Below, piece by piece: positions 26,379-37,500 of a stretch of DNA of 64,000 bases. Source of the DNA: Burkholderia pyrrocinia (GTDB lineage Bacteria; Pseudomonadota; Gammaproteobacteria; Burkholderiales; Burkholderiaceae); NCBI RefSeq assembly GCF_022809715.1, contig NZ_CP094459.1:62001-126000 (forward strand), written 5' to 3'. Numbering within the stretch: position 1 is the first letter of the stretch; each line of letters opens with the position of its first letter. The notes below the pieces were generated by a model that worked only from the letters and a program-made list of their open reading frames with translations, had not been told where the DNA came from and searched no databases. The position numbers and the translations under genes are program-made.

Positions 26379-27680
26379 ATGAACCAGCCGTTGCCCGTCA
26401 CCGTGCTGTCCGGCTTCCTCGGCGCCGGCAAGACCACGCTGCTCAATCACGTCCTCGCGAACCGAGCGGGCCTGAAAGTCGCCGTGATCGTCAACGATCT
26501 CGCGGCGGTCAACATCGACGCGTCGCTCGTGCGCGACGCGCAGGCGCTGTCGCACGTCGAGGAACGCCTCGTCGAAATGTCGAACGGCTGCATCTGCTGC
26601 ACGCTGCGCGACGACCTGCTCGTCGAGATTCGCAACCTCGCGTCCGAAGGCCGCTTCGACGCGATCATGATCGAATCGACCGGTATCGCGGAGCCGATGC
26701 CGATCGCCGAAACCTTCACGTTCGTCGACGACGACGGCGAGTCGCTGTCGAAAATCGCGCGGCTCGACACGCTCGTCACCGTGGTCGACGCGTACAACTT
26801 CCTGCGCGACTACGGCTCCGACGACGCGCTCGCGACGCGCGGCATCGCCGCATCGGACGAAGACGACCGCACGCTCGTCGAACTGCTGATCGAGCAGATC
26901 GAATTCTGCGACGTGCTGGTGATCAACAAGGCCGATCTCGTCGGCACGGACGAACTCGCGCGCCTGCAGCACATCCTCGCGCGGCTCAATCCGCGCGCGC
27001 ACCAGGTCGTGTCGAGGTTCGGCAACGTGCCGCTCGACGAAGTGCTGAACACGGGCCGCTTCGATTTCGACGAGGCCGCGAATGCGCCGGGCTGGCTCGC
27101 GTCGCTCGATCACGATCACACGCATTGCGACGACCCAGACTGCCATGACGAACATCATGCGCACGTGCACGGCGAAGCCGACGAATTCGGGATCGGCAAT
27201 TTTGTTTACCGCGCGCGCCGGCCGTTCCATCCGGCACGACTCTGGGCGCTGCTGCACCAGGAGTGGCCGGGCGTGCTGCGCAGCAAGGGCTTCTTCTGGC
27301 TCGCGACGCGCAACGACATCGCGGGCTCGCTGTCGCAGGCGGGCGGCGTATGCCGGCATGGCCCGGCGGGTCTCTGGTGGGCCGCGCAGGATCGCGCGGA
27401 ATGGCCGGACGACGACGAGCTGCTCGCCGAAATCCGCGCCGAATGGCACGGCGATCTCGACGATCGCACGGTCGGCGATCGCCGGCAGGAACTCGTGCTG
27501 ATCGGCATCGCGCTCGATGCCGATGCATGGCGCGAGAAGCTCGACGCGTGCCTGCTGACCGATGCGGAATTCGCCGTCGGCGCGGCGGGATGGAGCGCGT
27601 TCGACGATCCGTTCCCGGCGTGGGATGTCGATTCGCACGACGACGACGATCACGGCGACACGCAAATCGTGCACGCGTAA
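26379..27680 (+). CDS. CobW/COG0523-family GTPase, putative zinc chaperone
   Basis: 433 residues. The N-terminal GTPase domain has Walker [17 protein letters not shown] (about residues 11-26), the family metal motif NGCICC (about 69-74), [10 protein letters not shown] and the guanine-specificity motif INKADL. A histidine/aspartate-rich metal-binding stretch (DHDHTHCDD...[11 protein letters not shown], about residues 244-265) precedes the CobW C-terminal domain ([27 protein letters not shown]). COG0523 proteins deliver zinc or another metal to client enzymes at the cost of GTP. I saw no palindromic Zur box in the 158 bases upstream. The start is the ATG just before [10 protein letters not shown]. 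Confidence 0.92.
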   Translation: MNQPLPVTVLSGFLGAGKTTLLNHVLANRAGLKVAVIVNDLAAVNIDASLVRDAQALSHVEERLVEMSNGCICCTLRDDLLVEIRNLASEGRFDAIMIESTGIAEPMPIAETFTFVDDDGESLSKIARLDTLVTVVDAYNFLRDYGSDDALATRGIAASDEDDRTLVELLIEQIEFCDVLVINKADLVGTDELARLQHILARLNPRAHQVVSRFGNVPLDEVLNTGRFDFDEAANAPGWLASLDHDHTHCDDPDCHDEHHAHVHGEADEFGIGNFVYRARRPFHPARLWALLHQEWPGVLRSKGFFWLATRNDIAGSLSQAGGVCRHGPAGLWWAAQDRAEWPDDDELLAEIRAEWHGDLDDRTVGDRRQELVLIGIALDADAWREKLDACLLTDAEFAVGAAGWSAFDDPFPAWDVDSHDDDDHGDTQIVHA

Positions 27681-27764
27681 CGGCGTGGTAACGGCTTGTA
27701 AAAACAACCGTTAAATCTTGCAAGAGCGGCGCGGACTGTGGCGAAAATGCCGCGCGCGCCCAAC

Positions 27765-27793
27765 AAAAAACCCGCCGAAAGGCGGGTTTTTTT
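27765..27793. terminator. Bidirectional intrinsic terminator between cobW-like gene and hupB
   Basis: Stem AACCCGCC / GGCGGGTT with a GAAA tetraloop, flanked by an A-run on the left and a T-run on the right, so it can end transcription from both converging genes. It begins 84 bp after the GTPase stop and lies 18 bp beyond the hupB stop. Confidence 0.9.
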
Positions 27794-27810
27794 CTGGAAC
27801 AGGCGCTGGT

Positions 27811-28089
27811 TTAACGCTTGTTGACGGCGTCCTTGAACGCCTTGCCAGCCGTGAACTTGACCGTCTTGGCTGCCGGGATCTTGATGGTTTCGCCGGTCTT
27901 CGGGTTGCGGCCCGTACGTGCTGCGCGCTTGCCCGAACCGAAGCTGCCGAAGCCGATCAGCTGAACCGCATCACCCTTCGACACGGCCTTCTTGATGACT
28001 TCGAGCAGCGTGTCCAGCGTTTCGCCGGTTTGAGCCTTGCTGGCGCCCGTTTGGGCGGCGACGGCGTCGATCAGTTCCTGTTTGTTCAT
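27811..28089 (-). CDS. hupB: Histone-like DNA-binding protein HU
   Basis: 92 residues, normal HU length. It opens [20 protein letters not shown] and has the DNA-bending arm signature [20 protein letters not shown] ending in [16 protein letters not shown] is an abundant nucleoid protein that also assists DnaA at origins. A strong ribosome site (AAGGAACC) and a recognisable sigma-70 promoter precede it, and a bidirectional terminator follows, so it is a monocistronic unit. Confidence 0.97.
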   Translation of the reverse strand: MNKQELIDAVAAQTGASKAQTGETLDTLLEVIKKAVSKGDAVQLIGFGSFGSGKRAARTGRNPKTGETIKIPAAKTVKFTAGKAFKDAVNKR

Positions 28090-28477
28090 TAAGGTTCCTT
28101 TATCAGGTTAGGTTGACACGAACAGCGCGAACGCGCCGATTATACGTGCGCGAACCGTGCCGTCGAGAGTCAGACTCCGACGACACAGCGCCGAATCCTG
28201 GCCCGCGCGACGCGCCCTCCGGCTTGCCGGCGGCCACCCCGCGGTACGGCGTTGCTATGATAGCGCAGCGCAAACCCAATAACGACAAGGGTTTCAAAGA
28301 TTTTCATCAGTATTTCGCCGAATGAATCGTCGATTGCCCGTTTTTTGACCTGCGCCAACCGGACAGGATACGCAGCGCGGTCCGCCCGTGCGCCGCCCCG
28401 TTGGCTTTTTCCAACGGCCGCTCGGACGACCCCGCGCAATCCCTTGCCAGGCTTGGCTGCCACGTTTTTTGTTTCGC
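28090..28477. other. Divergent intergenic region hupB / mnmC
   Basis: 388 bases that hold the hupB promoter on the left and, presumably, the mnmC promoter on the right. The central part around 28250-28330 (AATAACGACAAGGGTTTC and onward) is AT-richer than the flanks. Open frames crossing it on either strand have no protein-like composition. Confidence 0.5.
28139..28166 (-). promoter_or_regulatory. Probable hupB promoter
   Basis: On the minus strand, TATAAT (28144-28139) is a perfect -10 box preceded, after 16 bases, by TCGACG (28166-28161, four matches to the -35 consensus). Transcription would start near 28131, giving a leader of about 40 bases before the hupB ATG. Confidence 0.7.
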
Positions 28478-30424
28478 ATGCCCGACCGACTTGTTCCCGC
28501 CACGCTCGCGCTTCGCGACGACGGCACGCTCGTTTCGCCCGAGTACGGCGACCTCCATCGCGGCGCATCAGGTGCGCTTGCGCATCACCTGTGCGTCTCC
28601 GGCAACGGGCTGCCGGCGCGCTGGCAAGGCCGCCGCGCATTCACGATCGTCGCGACGGGATTCGGCGCAGGCAGCCACTTCCTCGCGACATGGGCCGCGT
28701 GGCGCGACGATCCGGTGCGCTGCGAGCGGCTGCATTTCGTCGCAGTCGAGCCGCATCCGTTCTCGCGCGACGATTTGCGCCGCGCGGTTTCGCATATCGT
28801 TGCGAACACAACCATATCGGCCGACGTCGATGCACTGGTCGACGCCTGGCCGATGCTCGTGCCGGGCCTGCACCGGCTCGAATTCGACGCAGGGCGCGTG
28901 GTGCTCACGCTCGCGTTCGGCGATGCAGTCGACATGCTGACCAAGCTCGTCGCGCGCGCCGATGCGTTTTATCTTGACGGCTTCACGTCGTCGGGCGACG
29001 CGGATCTCTGCGCGACCGACGTGGTTCGTGCGCTCGCGAAAATCGCCGGCGAAGGCGCGACGTTTGCAACGCATGCGAATTCCGGCGCCGTGAAACACGC
29101 ACTCGGCGAATCGGGTTTCACGTATCGCGAAGTCGACGATTCGCTCGTCGGCGAATATGCGCCGCGCTGGCGCGCGCGCCGGCACGAGCCGCCGCGCGCA
29201 CTGCCCGTTGCGGCGCGCCGCGCGATCGTGATCGGCGCGGGCCTGGCCGGCTGCGCGGTCGTCGAACGCCTGGCCGCGCGCGGCTGGGAAGTCACGCTGA
29301 TCGAGCGGCACGAACGGATCGCGAGCGAAGCGTCGGGCAATCCGGCCGGCGTATTCCATCCGCTGATGACACGCGACGACAACGTCGCAAGCCGGCTCAC
29401 GCGCAGCGGCTTCCTGCACGCGATCGCACGCTGGCGCGCACTCGAACGCGCGGGCCATGCGTTCGCGCGCAGCACGCACGGGATGATCCATCTCGCCGAA
29501 TCGGCCGACGACTTCGCGCGGATGCGCGATGCATTCGATGCGTTCGGCGCACCATCCGACTATGCGTCGCTGCTCGATACCGATGCCGCGCGCGCGCATC
29601 TGAACCTGCCGGTCGCGCATGGCGGCCTGCTGTTTCCGCATGGCGGCGCCGTCTGGCCGGCCGGGCTGTGCGCGGCGCAATGCGCGGCGGCCGGCGAACG
29701 CGTGCGCTTGCTCGCGTCTACCGGTGTCGCGCGGCTCGAGCGGCGGGGCGACACATGGCATGCGTTTGATTCGACGGGCGGCACGCTGGCCGAAGCGCCC
29801 GTCGTCGTGCTTGCGAACGCGGGCGACGCCGTGCGTCTCGCGGGGCTGCAGCATGTCGTGCTGCAACCGGTGCGCGGTCAACTCACGCTGCTGCCGCCCG
29901 GCACCGCGGCGCCGTTGCCGTGCCCGGCGATCGGCGACGGTTACGCGGTGCCGCTCGACGACGGCACGCTGCTGATCGGCGCGACGTTCGAACCCGACGA
30001 CGTCGATCCGGCGATGCGCGCGGCCGGTCACATCGAAAACCTCGACCGCGTGCGGCACCTGCTGCCGGGCCTGATCGGCGACGTGCCGGACCTGGGCACG
30101 CTGCGCGGCCGCGTTGCATTCCGCTGGGTCGTCGCCGATCGCCTGCCGCTGATCGGACCGCTCGCGGACGAAACGCAGGCCGTTGCGAACGCACGCGCGC
30201 TGAGCGGCGCAAAGGCGCGCGACCTGCCGCGCACGCCCGGCCTCTACGGCGCATTCGGCTTTGGCTCGCGCGGCCTCGTGTGGGCCGCGCTCGGCGCCGA
30301 ACTGATCGCATCGCAGCTCGAAGGCGAGCCGTGGCCGCTCGAGCGCGAACTCGCCGAAGCCGTCGATCCCGCCCGCTTCCTGATCCGCGCGCTGCGCGCG
30401 CGCCGCGTCGGCTCGGCCGGCTGA
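28478..30424 (+). CDS. mnmC: Bifunctional tRNA 5-methylaminomethyl-2-thiouridine biosynthesis protein MnmC
   Basis: 648 residues from the ATG giving MPDRLVPATLALRDDGTLVS. The N-terminal SAM-dependent methyltransferase domain (about 1-230) has the binding loop VATGFGAGSHFLATW and FYLDGFTSSGDADL. The C-terminal FAD oxidase domain starts at about residue 245 with AIVIGAGLAGCAVVERLAARG and ends with YGAFGFGSRGLVWAALGAEL. MnmC converts carboxymethylaminomethyl-uridine at tRNA position 34 to the methylaminomethyl form, downstream of MnmG, whose gene is at the other end of this window. It points right, toward the proposed origin. Confidence 0.95.
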   Translation: MPDRLVPATLALRDDGTLVSPEYGDLHRGASGALAHHLCVSGNGLPARWQGRRAFTIVATGFGAGSHFLATWAAWRDDPVRCERLHFVAVEPHPFSRDDLRRAVSHIVANTTISADVDALVDAWPMLVPGLHRLEFDAGRVVLTLAFGDAVDMLTKLVARADAFYLDGFTSSGDADLCATDVVRALAKIAGEGATFATHANSGAVKHALGESGFTYREVDDSLVGEYAPRWRARRHEPPRALPVAARRAIVIGAGLAGCAVVERLAARGWEVTLIERHERIASEASGNPAGVFHPLMTRDDNVASRLTRSGFLHAIARWRALERAGHAFARSTHGMIHLAESADDFARMRDAFDAFGAPSDYASLLDTDAARAHLNLPVAHGGLLFPHGGAVWPAGLCAAQCAAAGERVRLLASTGVARLERRGDTWHAFDSTGGTLAEAPVVVLANAGDAVRLAGLQHVVLQPVRGQLTLLPPGTAAPLPCPAIGDGYAVPLDDGTLLIGATFEPDDVDPAMRAAGHIENLDRVRHLLPGLIGDVPDLGTLRGRVAFRWVVADRLPLIGPLADETQAVANARALSGAKARDLPRTPGLYGAFGFGSRGLVWAALGAELIASQLEGEPWPLERELAEAVDPARFLIRALRARRVGSAG

Positions 30425-33448
<3,024 letters not shown>

Positions 33449-33955
33449 AAAAATGTTTTGCAGATTACAGGCTCGACCGCGTCGCGATTCGCTGAACGAC
33501 GGTCGGCCCGGTTTCAGGCCGAAATCGTTGCCAGTCGCCCTGAAAATCTGTGGATAACCCGACATTCCTCTGCAAAGTCAACGCTCTGCGGGCGGGGTAA
33601 CCCGGTGGATCATTGCCATTCCCCCGATGGCCGATCCGAACAGGAAAATGCCGATGCGCCCCGTTCCGCGGGTGCGCGGCATTGCAGGCACAACGAAAAA
33701 ATTCAGTTATCCAGCGATTTTCCACAGAATGCAGGGGATAACTTAGCTGTGCGATTTTCCGCTCTCGCTTAGAATGTCGGCTTTGCGGACACCGGAACGA
33801 CGCGTGTCTCACCGGTCGCCGCGAATGCGACCGCCGCGTGTGCCTCGCGACGGCCGTGCTGACGCACTCGCAAGAGCGCGTCTGTTTTGAGATGGACATT
33901 CGATCTCCACACTACGGCCGCTCGGCATTCCGGGCGGCGGCAAAGCGAAAAGACT
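33449..33955. other. Intergenic region with a second DnaA-box cluster
   Basis: 507 non-coding bases. Four DnaA-box-like 9-mers lie within 193 bases. One exact box is at 33549-33557 (minus strand). TTTTCCACA (8/9) is at 33718-33726, TTATCCAGC (7/9) at 33707-33715, and a 7/9 box at 33733-33741 (minus). An A-run and AT-rich bases (CAACGAAAAAATTCAGTTAT) lie between them. The right end must hold the promoter of the MarR gene. It could be a second part of a bipartite origin, a DnaA titration site or a DnaA-regulated promoter. Confidence 0.55.
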
Positions 33956-34594
33956 ATGAGCGAAGGCGTTTACGGGAACCAGGCTTCGGGACGTGTCACC
34001 CACAGCCTGCTGCGGTTGAGTACGGCCATGCGAAGCCAGGCATGGGATTGGGCGGAAGGCGCGGGCCTGACGCCGACGCAGGGCGAGATCCTCGTGCTGC
34101 TGCTGCAGCGCAAGGGCCCGATGCGGCTCGGCGAGATCGCGCGCGAGACGCAGCTCACCGCGGCGACCACGAGCGATGCGGTCAGCACGCTCGAGACGAA
34201 GGGGCTCGTCGAGAAGCGTCGTGCGCTGGACGACGGCCGCGCACTGGCCGTGCGCCTGTCGGCCCGTGGCCGCACGGCCGCGAAGAAGGCGCTGCAATGG
34301 CCTGAATTCCTGACGAAAGCGGTCGGCAAGCTCGGCGCGGACGAGCAGGGCGCACTGTATCGCGCGCTGCTGAAGACGCTGCGCGAGCTGCAGGTGGCCG
34401 GCGCGACGCCGCCGCAGCGCATGTGCGTGACGTGCGCCCACTTCCAGCCGGGCAAGCTGTCGAAGAAGACCGTGCATTACTGCGCGGCGCTCGACATCTC
34501 GATGGCCGACAGCGACCTGCGTCTCGACTGCTCGGTGCAGGAAGAAGCCGACGCGGCGACGCAGAAGAAGACCTGGAAGATTTTCGCAGGCTGA
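33956..34594 (+). CDS. MarR-family regulator with a C-terminal cysteine cluster
   Basis: 212 residues from the ATG giving MSEGVYGNQASGRVTHSLLR. A MarR winged helix spans about residues 12-140 (LTPTQGEILVLLLQRKGPMR; LTAATTSDAVSTLETKGLVE). An extension of about 60 residues carries four cysteines and a histidine: MCVTCAHFQPGK, then VHYCAAL, then LRLDCS. This spacing could bind zinc or an iron-sulfur cluster, so DNA binding may respond to metal or redox state. The target is unknown. The next gene, a glutamine amidotransferase, follows 28 bp later and may be in the same operon. Confidence 0.85.
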   Translation: MSEGVYGNQASGRVTHSLLRLSTAMRSQAWDWAEGAGLTPTQGEILVLLLQRKGPMRLGEIARETQLTAATTSDAVSTLETKGLVEKRRALDDGRALAVRLSARGRTAAKKALQWPEFLTKAVGKLGADEQGALYRALLKTLRELQVAGATPPQRMCVTCAHFQPGKLSKKTVHYCAALDISMADSDLRLDCSVQEEADAATQKKTWKIFAG

Positions 34595-34622
34595 CGTCCG
34601 TCGATCGACCGGGAGGCCGATG

Positions 34623-35333
34623 ATGAACGCTGAAGTCGTGGCGATCCGCCATGTGCATTTCGAGGATCTCGGGAGCTTCGAGCAGGTGCTCGGCGAACGG
34701 GGCCGGCGGGTGCGCTATGTAGACGTCGGGTCGTCGCGGTTCGAGGTGCTCGACGTGCTCCAGCCGTCGCTGTTCGTCGTGCTCGGCGGGCCGCTCAGCG
34801 TGTACGACGATGCGCAGTATCCGACGATCGCGCCGCTCGCGGCGCTCGTGCGCCAGCGCATCGACGCTGGGCTGCCGATCCTCGGTATCTGCCTCGGCGC
34901 GCAGTTCATCGCCCGTGCGCTCGGTGCGAGCGTCTATCCGGCCGCGCAGCACGAACTCGGCTGGGCGCCGCTGACGCTCACCGATGCCGGCCGCGCGTCG
35001 CCGTTGCGCCATCTCGATGGCGCGGCGACATCGATGCTGCACTGGCACGGCGATACGTTCGACCTGCCGGGCGGCGCGATCCATCTCGCATCGACGCCGG
35101 CCTGCCGCCACCAGGCATTCGCATGGGGGCAGCACGTGCTGGCGCTGCAATGCCATCCGGAAATCCGCACTGACCGCTTCGAACCCTGGCTGATCGGGAA
35201 CGCCGGCGAAATCGCGGCGACGCCGGGCATCGACGCCCGCCAGTTGCGCGCCGATACCGCGCAACACGGCCCCGCGCTCGAGACGGCCGCGCGGCGCATG
35301 TTCGCGGAGTGGCTCGACAGCATCGGGCTGTGA
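34623..35333 (+). CDS. Class I glutamine amidotransferase (GMP synthase-like)
   Basis: 236 residues from the second of two adjacent ATGs, the one six bases after GGAGG. The triad of class I amidotransferases is complete: nucleophile Cys in ILGICLGAQFIARAL (about residue 82), and His-Glu in LQCHPEIRTDRF (about 178-180). The oxyanion region is LGGPLSVYDD. These stand-alone GATase proteins release ammonia from glutamine or act as gamma-glutamyl hydrolases. The partner or substrate cannot be read from sequence. It sits directly behind the cysteine-tailed MarR gene. Confidence 0.88.
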   Translation: MNAEVVAIRHVHFEDLGSFEQVLGERGRRVRYVDVGSSRFEVLDVLQPSLFVVLGGPLSVYDDAQYPTIAPLAALVRQRIDAGLPILGICLGAQFIARALGASVYPAAQHELGWAPLTLTDAGRASPLRHLDGAATSMLHWHGDTFDLPGGAIHLASTPACRHQAFAWGQHVLALQCHPEIRTDRFEPWLIGNAGEIAATPGIDARQLRADTAQHGPALETAARRMFAEWLDSIGL

Positions 35334-35546
35334 CGCCGCGGGCGGCGCCGTTCGCCGCGAATCCTTGGCCCGGCCCGCATCCGTTGCAGGCCGGCGCATT
35401 GCTGCTTGCAACGCGGTTCCCGCCGCGCCGGCAACCTGCTGCCGGCCGTACCTGACCATCCGCTTACTATCGTTTGGGCCATCTGCACGCTTCGAGCCTG
35501 CGTGCTACGCTCGTTCGCTCTTTCCCTTTCCAGGCGAGCGGCTTCC

Positions 35547-36659
35547 ATGACTGCGCTGTTTTCCCCGTTCACGCTGCGCGGCGTGACCCTTCCGAACCGG
35601 ATCGTGATCTCCCCGATGTGCCAGTATTCGGCCGAACGCGGCGAAGCGACCGACTGGCACATGATTCACCTCGGCCATCTCGCGCTGTCGGGTGCGGGCC
35701 TGCTGTGCATCGAGGCGACTGCGGTGGAACCCGACGGGCGCATCACGCACGGCGACCTCGGCCTTTGGGACGATGTAACCGAAGCCGCGCTGAAGCCCGT
35801 GCTGGCCGCGATCCGCAAGCATTCGCCGGTCCGCGTCGCGATGCAGTTGTCGCATGCGGGGCGCAAGGCGTCGAGCGACGTGCCCTGGCAGGGCGGTCAG
35901 CTCGTGTCCGTCGCCGACGGCGGCTGGCTGCCGCACGGGCCGTCGGCCGTACCGCACAAGGAAGGCGAGACGCCGCCGCTCGCGCTCGACGCCGCGGGCC
36001 TGAACCGGATCCGCGATGCGTTCGCGGCTGCCGCGAGGCGTGCCGCGCGGCTCGGCATCGACGCGATCGAAGTGCATGCGGCGCACGGCTACCTGCTGCA
36101 CCAGTTCCTGTCGCCGCTCGCGAACCGGCGCACCGACGAATACGGCGGCTCGCGCGAAAACCGGATGCGTTTTCCGCTCGAGATCTTCGAGATCGTGCGC
36201 GCGGCGTTTCCGGAGGACCGGCCGGTCGGCGTGCGCGTGTCCGCGACCGACTGGGTCGAAGGCGGCTGGGAGCTCGACGACACGATTGCGTTCGCGCACG
36301 AACTGAAGCGCCGTGGCTGCGACTGGATCGACGTGTCGTCCGGCGGCGTGTCGCCGCTGCAGAAGATTCCGCTGTCGCCCGGCTACCAGGTGCCGTTCGC
36401 ACAGGCCGTGAAGCGCGCGGTCGGCATGCCGACGATGGCGGTCGGCCTGATCAACGAGCCCGCGCATGCGGACCGGCTCATCGAGGCCGGCGATGCCGAT
36501 TTCGTCGCGATGGCGCGCGCGATGCTGTACGACCCGCGCTGGCCGTGGCACGCGGCGGCCGAGCTCGGTGCGCAGGTGACGGCGCCGCCGCAGTACTGGC
36601 GCTCGCAGCCGCGCGAGCACAAGGCGTTGTTCGGCGACATCGCGTTCGGCCAGCGTTGA
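35547..36659 (+). CDS. NADH:flavin oxidoreductase, YqjM-type old yellow enzyme
   Basis: 370 residues. The FMN barrel begins MTALFSPFTLRGVTLPNRIV. The YqjM-class redox-tuning cysteine is in ISPMCQYSAERG (about residue 26). The substrate-binding histidine pair is in QLSHAGRKAS and IEVHAAHGYLLHQF, and the FMN phosphate site is in AVGLINEPAHADR and DFVAMARAMLYDPRW. These enzymes reduce activated C=C bonds (enones, nitro compounds) with NAD(P)H, often in detoxification. The gene stands alone, followed by a clear terminator. Confidence 0.93.
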   Translation: MTALFSPFTLRGVTLPNRIVISPMCQYSAERGEATDWHMIHLGHLALSGAGLLCIEATAVEPDGRITHGDLGLWDDVTEAALKPVLAAIRKHSPVRVAMQLSHAGRKASSDVPWQGGQLVSVADGGWLPHGPSAVPHKEGETPPLALDAAGLNRIRDAFAAAARRAARLGIDAIEVHAAHGYLLHQFLSPLANRRTDEYGGSRENRMRFPLEIFEIVRAAFPEDRPVGVRVSATDWVEGGWELDDTIAFAHELKRRGCDWIDVSSGGVSPLQKIPLSPGYQVPFAQAVKRAVGMPTMAVGLINEPAHADRLIEAGDADFVAMARAMLYDPRWPWHAAAELGAQVTAPPQYWRSQPREHKALFGDIAFGQR

Positions 36660-36667
36660 CGCGTCGA

Positions 36668-36685
36668 GCGCGCAATATTGCGCGC
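36668..36685. repeat. Perfect 18-bp palindrome after the oxidoreductase gene
   Basis: GCGCGC-AATATT-GCGCGC, a perfect 18-bp palindrome starting 8 bp after the stop codon. A partial echo (GCAATATCG) lies at 36699-36707. It may be an operator for the downstream SET gene or a chance GC-rich dyad. No T-run follows, so it is not a terminator. Confidence 0.5.
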
Positions 36686-36743
36686 GATGTTGAACGAAGC
36701 AATATCGAACGTGTAGGATGCGGGTGATTCGCCGCATGCCCCG

Positions 36744-36770
36744 ACGCGGCACCGACCGGTGCCGCGTTTT
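36744..36770 (+). terminator. Intrinsic terminator after the oxidoreductase gene
   Basis: A 10-bp perfect stem (ACGCGGCACC / GGTGCCGCGT) with a GACC tetraloop followed by TTTT. It lies 85 bp after the oxidoreductase stop and 69 bp before the SET-domain gene, so it should separate the two transcripts. Confidence 0.85.
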
Positions 36771-36838
36771 CGTTTGGCGCGCGCCAGGTCGCGATCGCGG
36801 CTGTCTTCCATTCATTCGTCTTCACAAGGATTCGTTCG

Positions 36839-37369
36839 ATGAGTTCACGCAGGATCGCGGTGCGCCGCTCGGGAGTACACGGCAAGGGCGTGTTCGCGGT
36901 GGCGCCGATCAGGGCCGGCGAACGCGTAGTGGAATACAAGGGCGAGCGAATCTCGTGGAAGGAAGCGCTGCGTCGCCATCCGCACGATCCGAGCGAGCCG
37001 AACCATACGTTCTACTTCGCACTGGACGAAGGCGGCGTGATCGACGGCAAGATCGACGGCAACAGCGCGCGCTGGATCAACCATTCGTGCGCGCCGAACT
37101 GCGAAGCGGAGGAGGTCAAAGGCCGCGTATATATCCACGCGCTGCGCGACATCGGGCCGGAAGAGGAGCTGTTCTACGACTACGGCCTCGTGATCGACGC
37201 GAAGCTGACGAAGAAGCTCAAGCGCGAATACGCATGCCATTGCGGCGCGGCTTCGTGCCGCGGCACGCTGCTCGCGACGTCGGACGACGGCGAGAAGAAG
37301 AAAAAGAAGAAGGACAAGAAGGACGGCAAGTCCGAGTCCGGCGCGAAGGACAAGAAAAACAAGAAGTGA
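36839..37369 (+). CDS. SET-domain protein lysine methyltransferase with lysine-rich tail
   Basis: 176 residues with AAGGA about 8 bases before the ATG. A nearly minimal SET domain fills residues 5-120: GVHGKGVFAVAPIRAGERVV, then the AdoMet motif RWINHSCAPNCEAE and the catalytic GPEEELFYDYG. A post-SET-like zinc motif CHCGAASCRG follows. The last 30 residues are almost only Lys, Asp, Glu, Gly and Ser, with a run of six lysines, which could bind nucleic acid or be the enzyme's own substrate. SET enzymes methylate lysines in proteins. The bacterial target is unknown. Neighbours give no hint. Confidence 0.9.
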   Translation: MSSRRIAVRRSGVHGKGVFAVAPIRAGERVVEYKGERISWKEALRRHPHDPSEPNHTFYFALDEGGVIDGKIDGNSARWINHSCAPNCEAEEVKGRVYIHALRDIGPEEELFYDYGLVIDAKLTKKLKREYACHCGAASCRGTLLATSDDGEKKKKKKDKKDGKSESGAKDKKNKK

Positions 37370-37500
37370 AACCGGCGGCGGCGCATCGTGCGCTGCCGAT
37401 TCCGCAGACGGCCGTCGCGTTGCGCGGCAGTCCTTCCCGTTTCCTTATCCGTCGGGCGGCCCGGTCAACGCTCGCCCGACGCGAATCGCCCGATGGCCGC

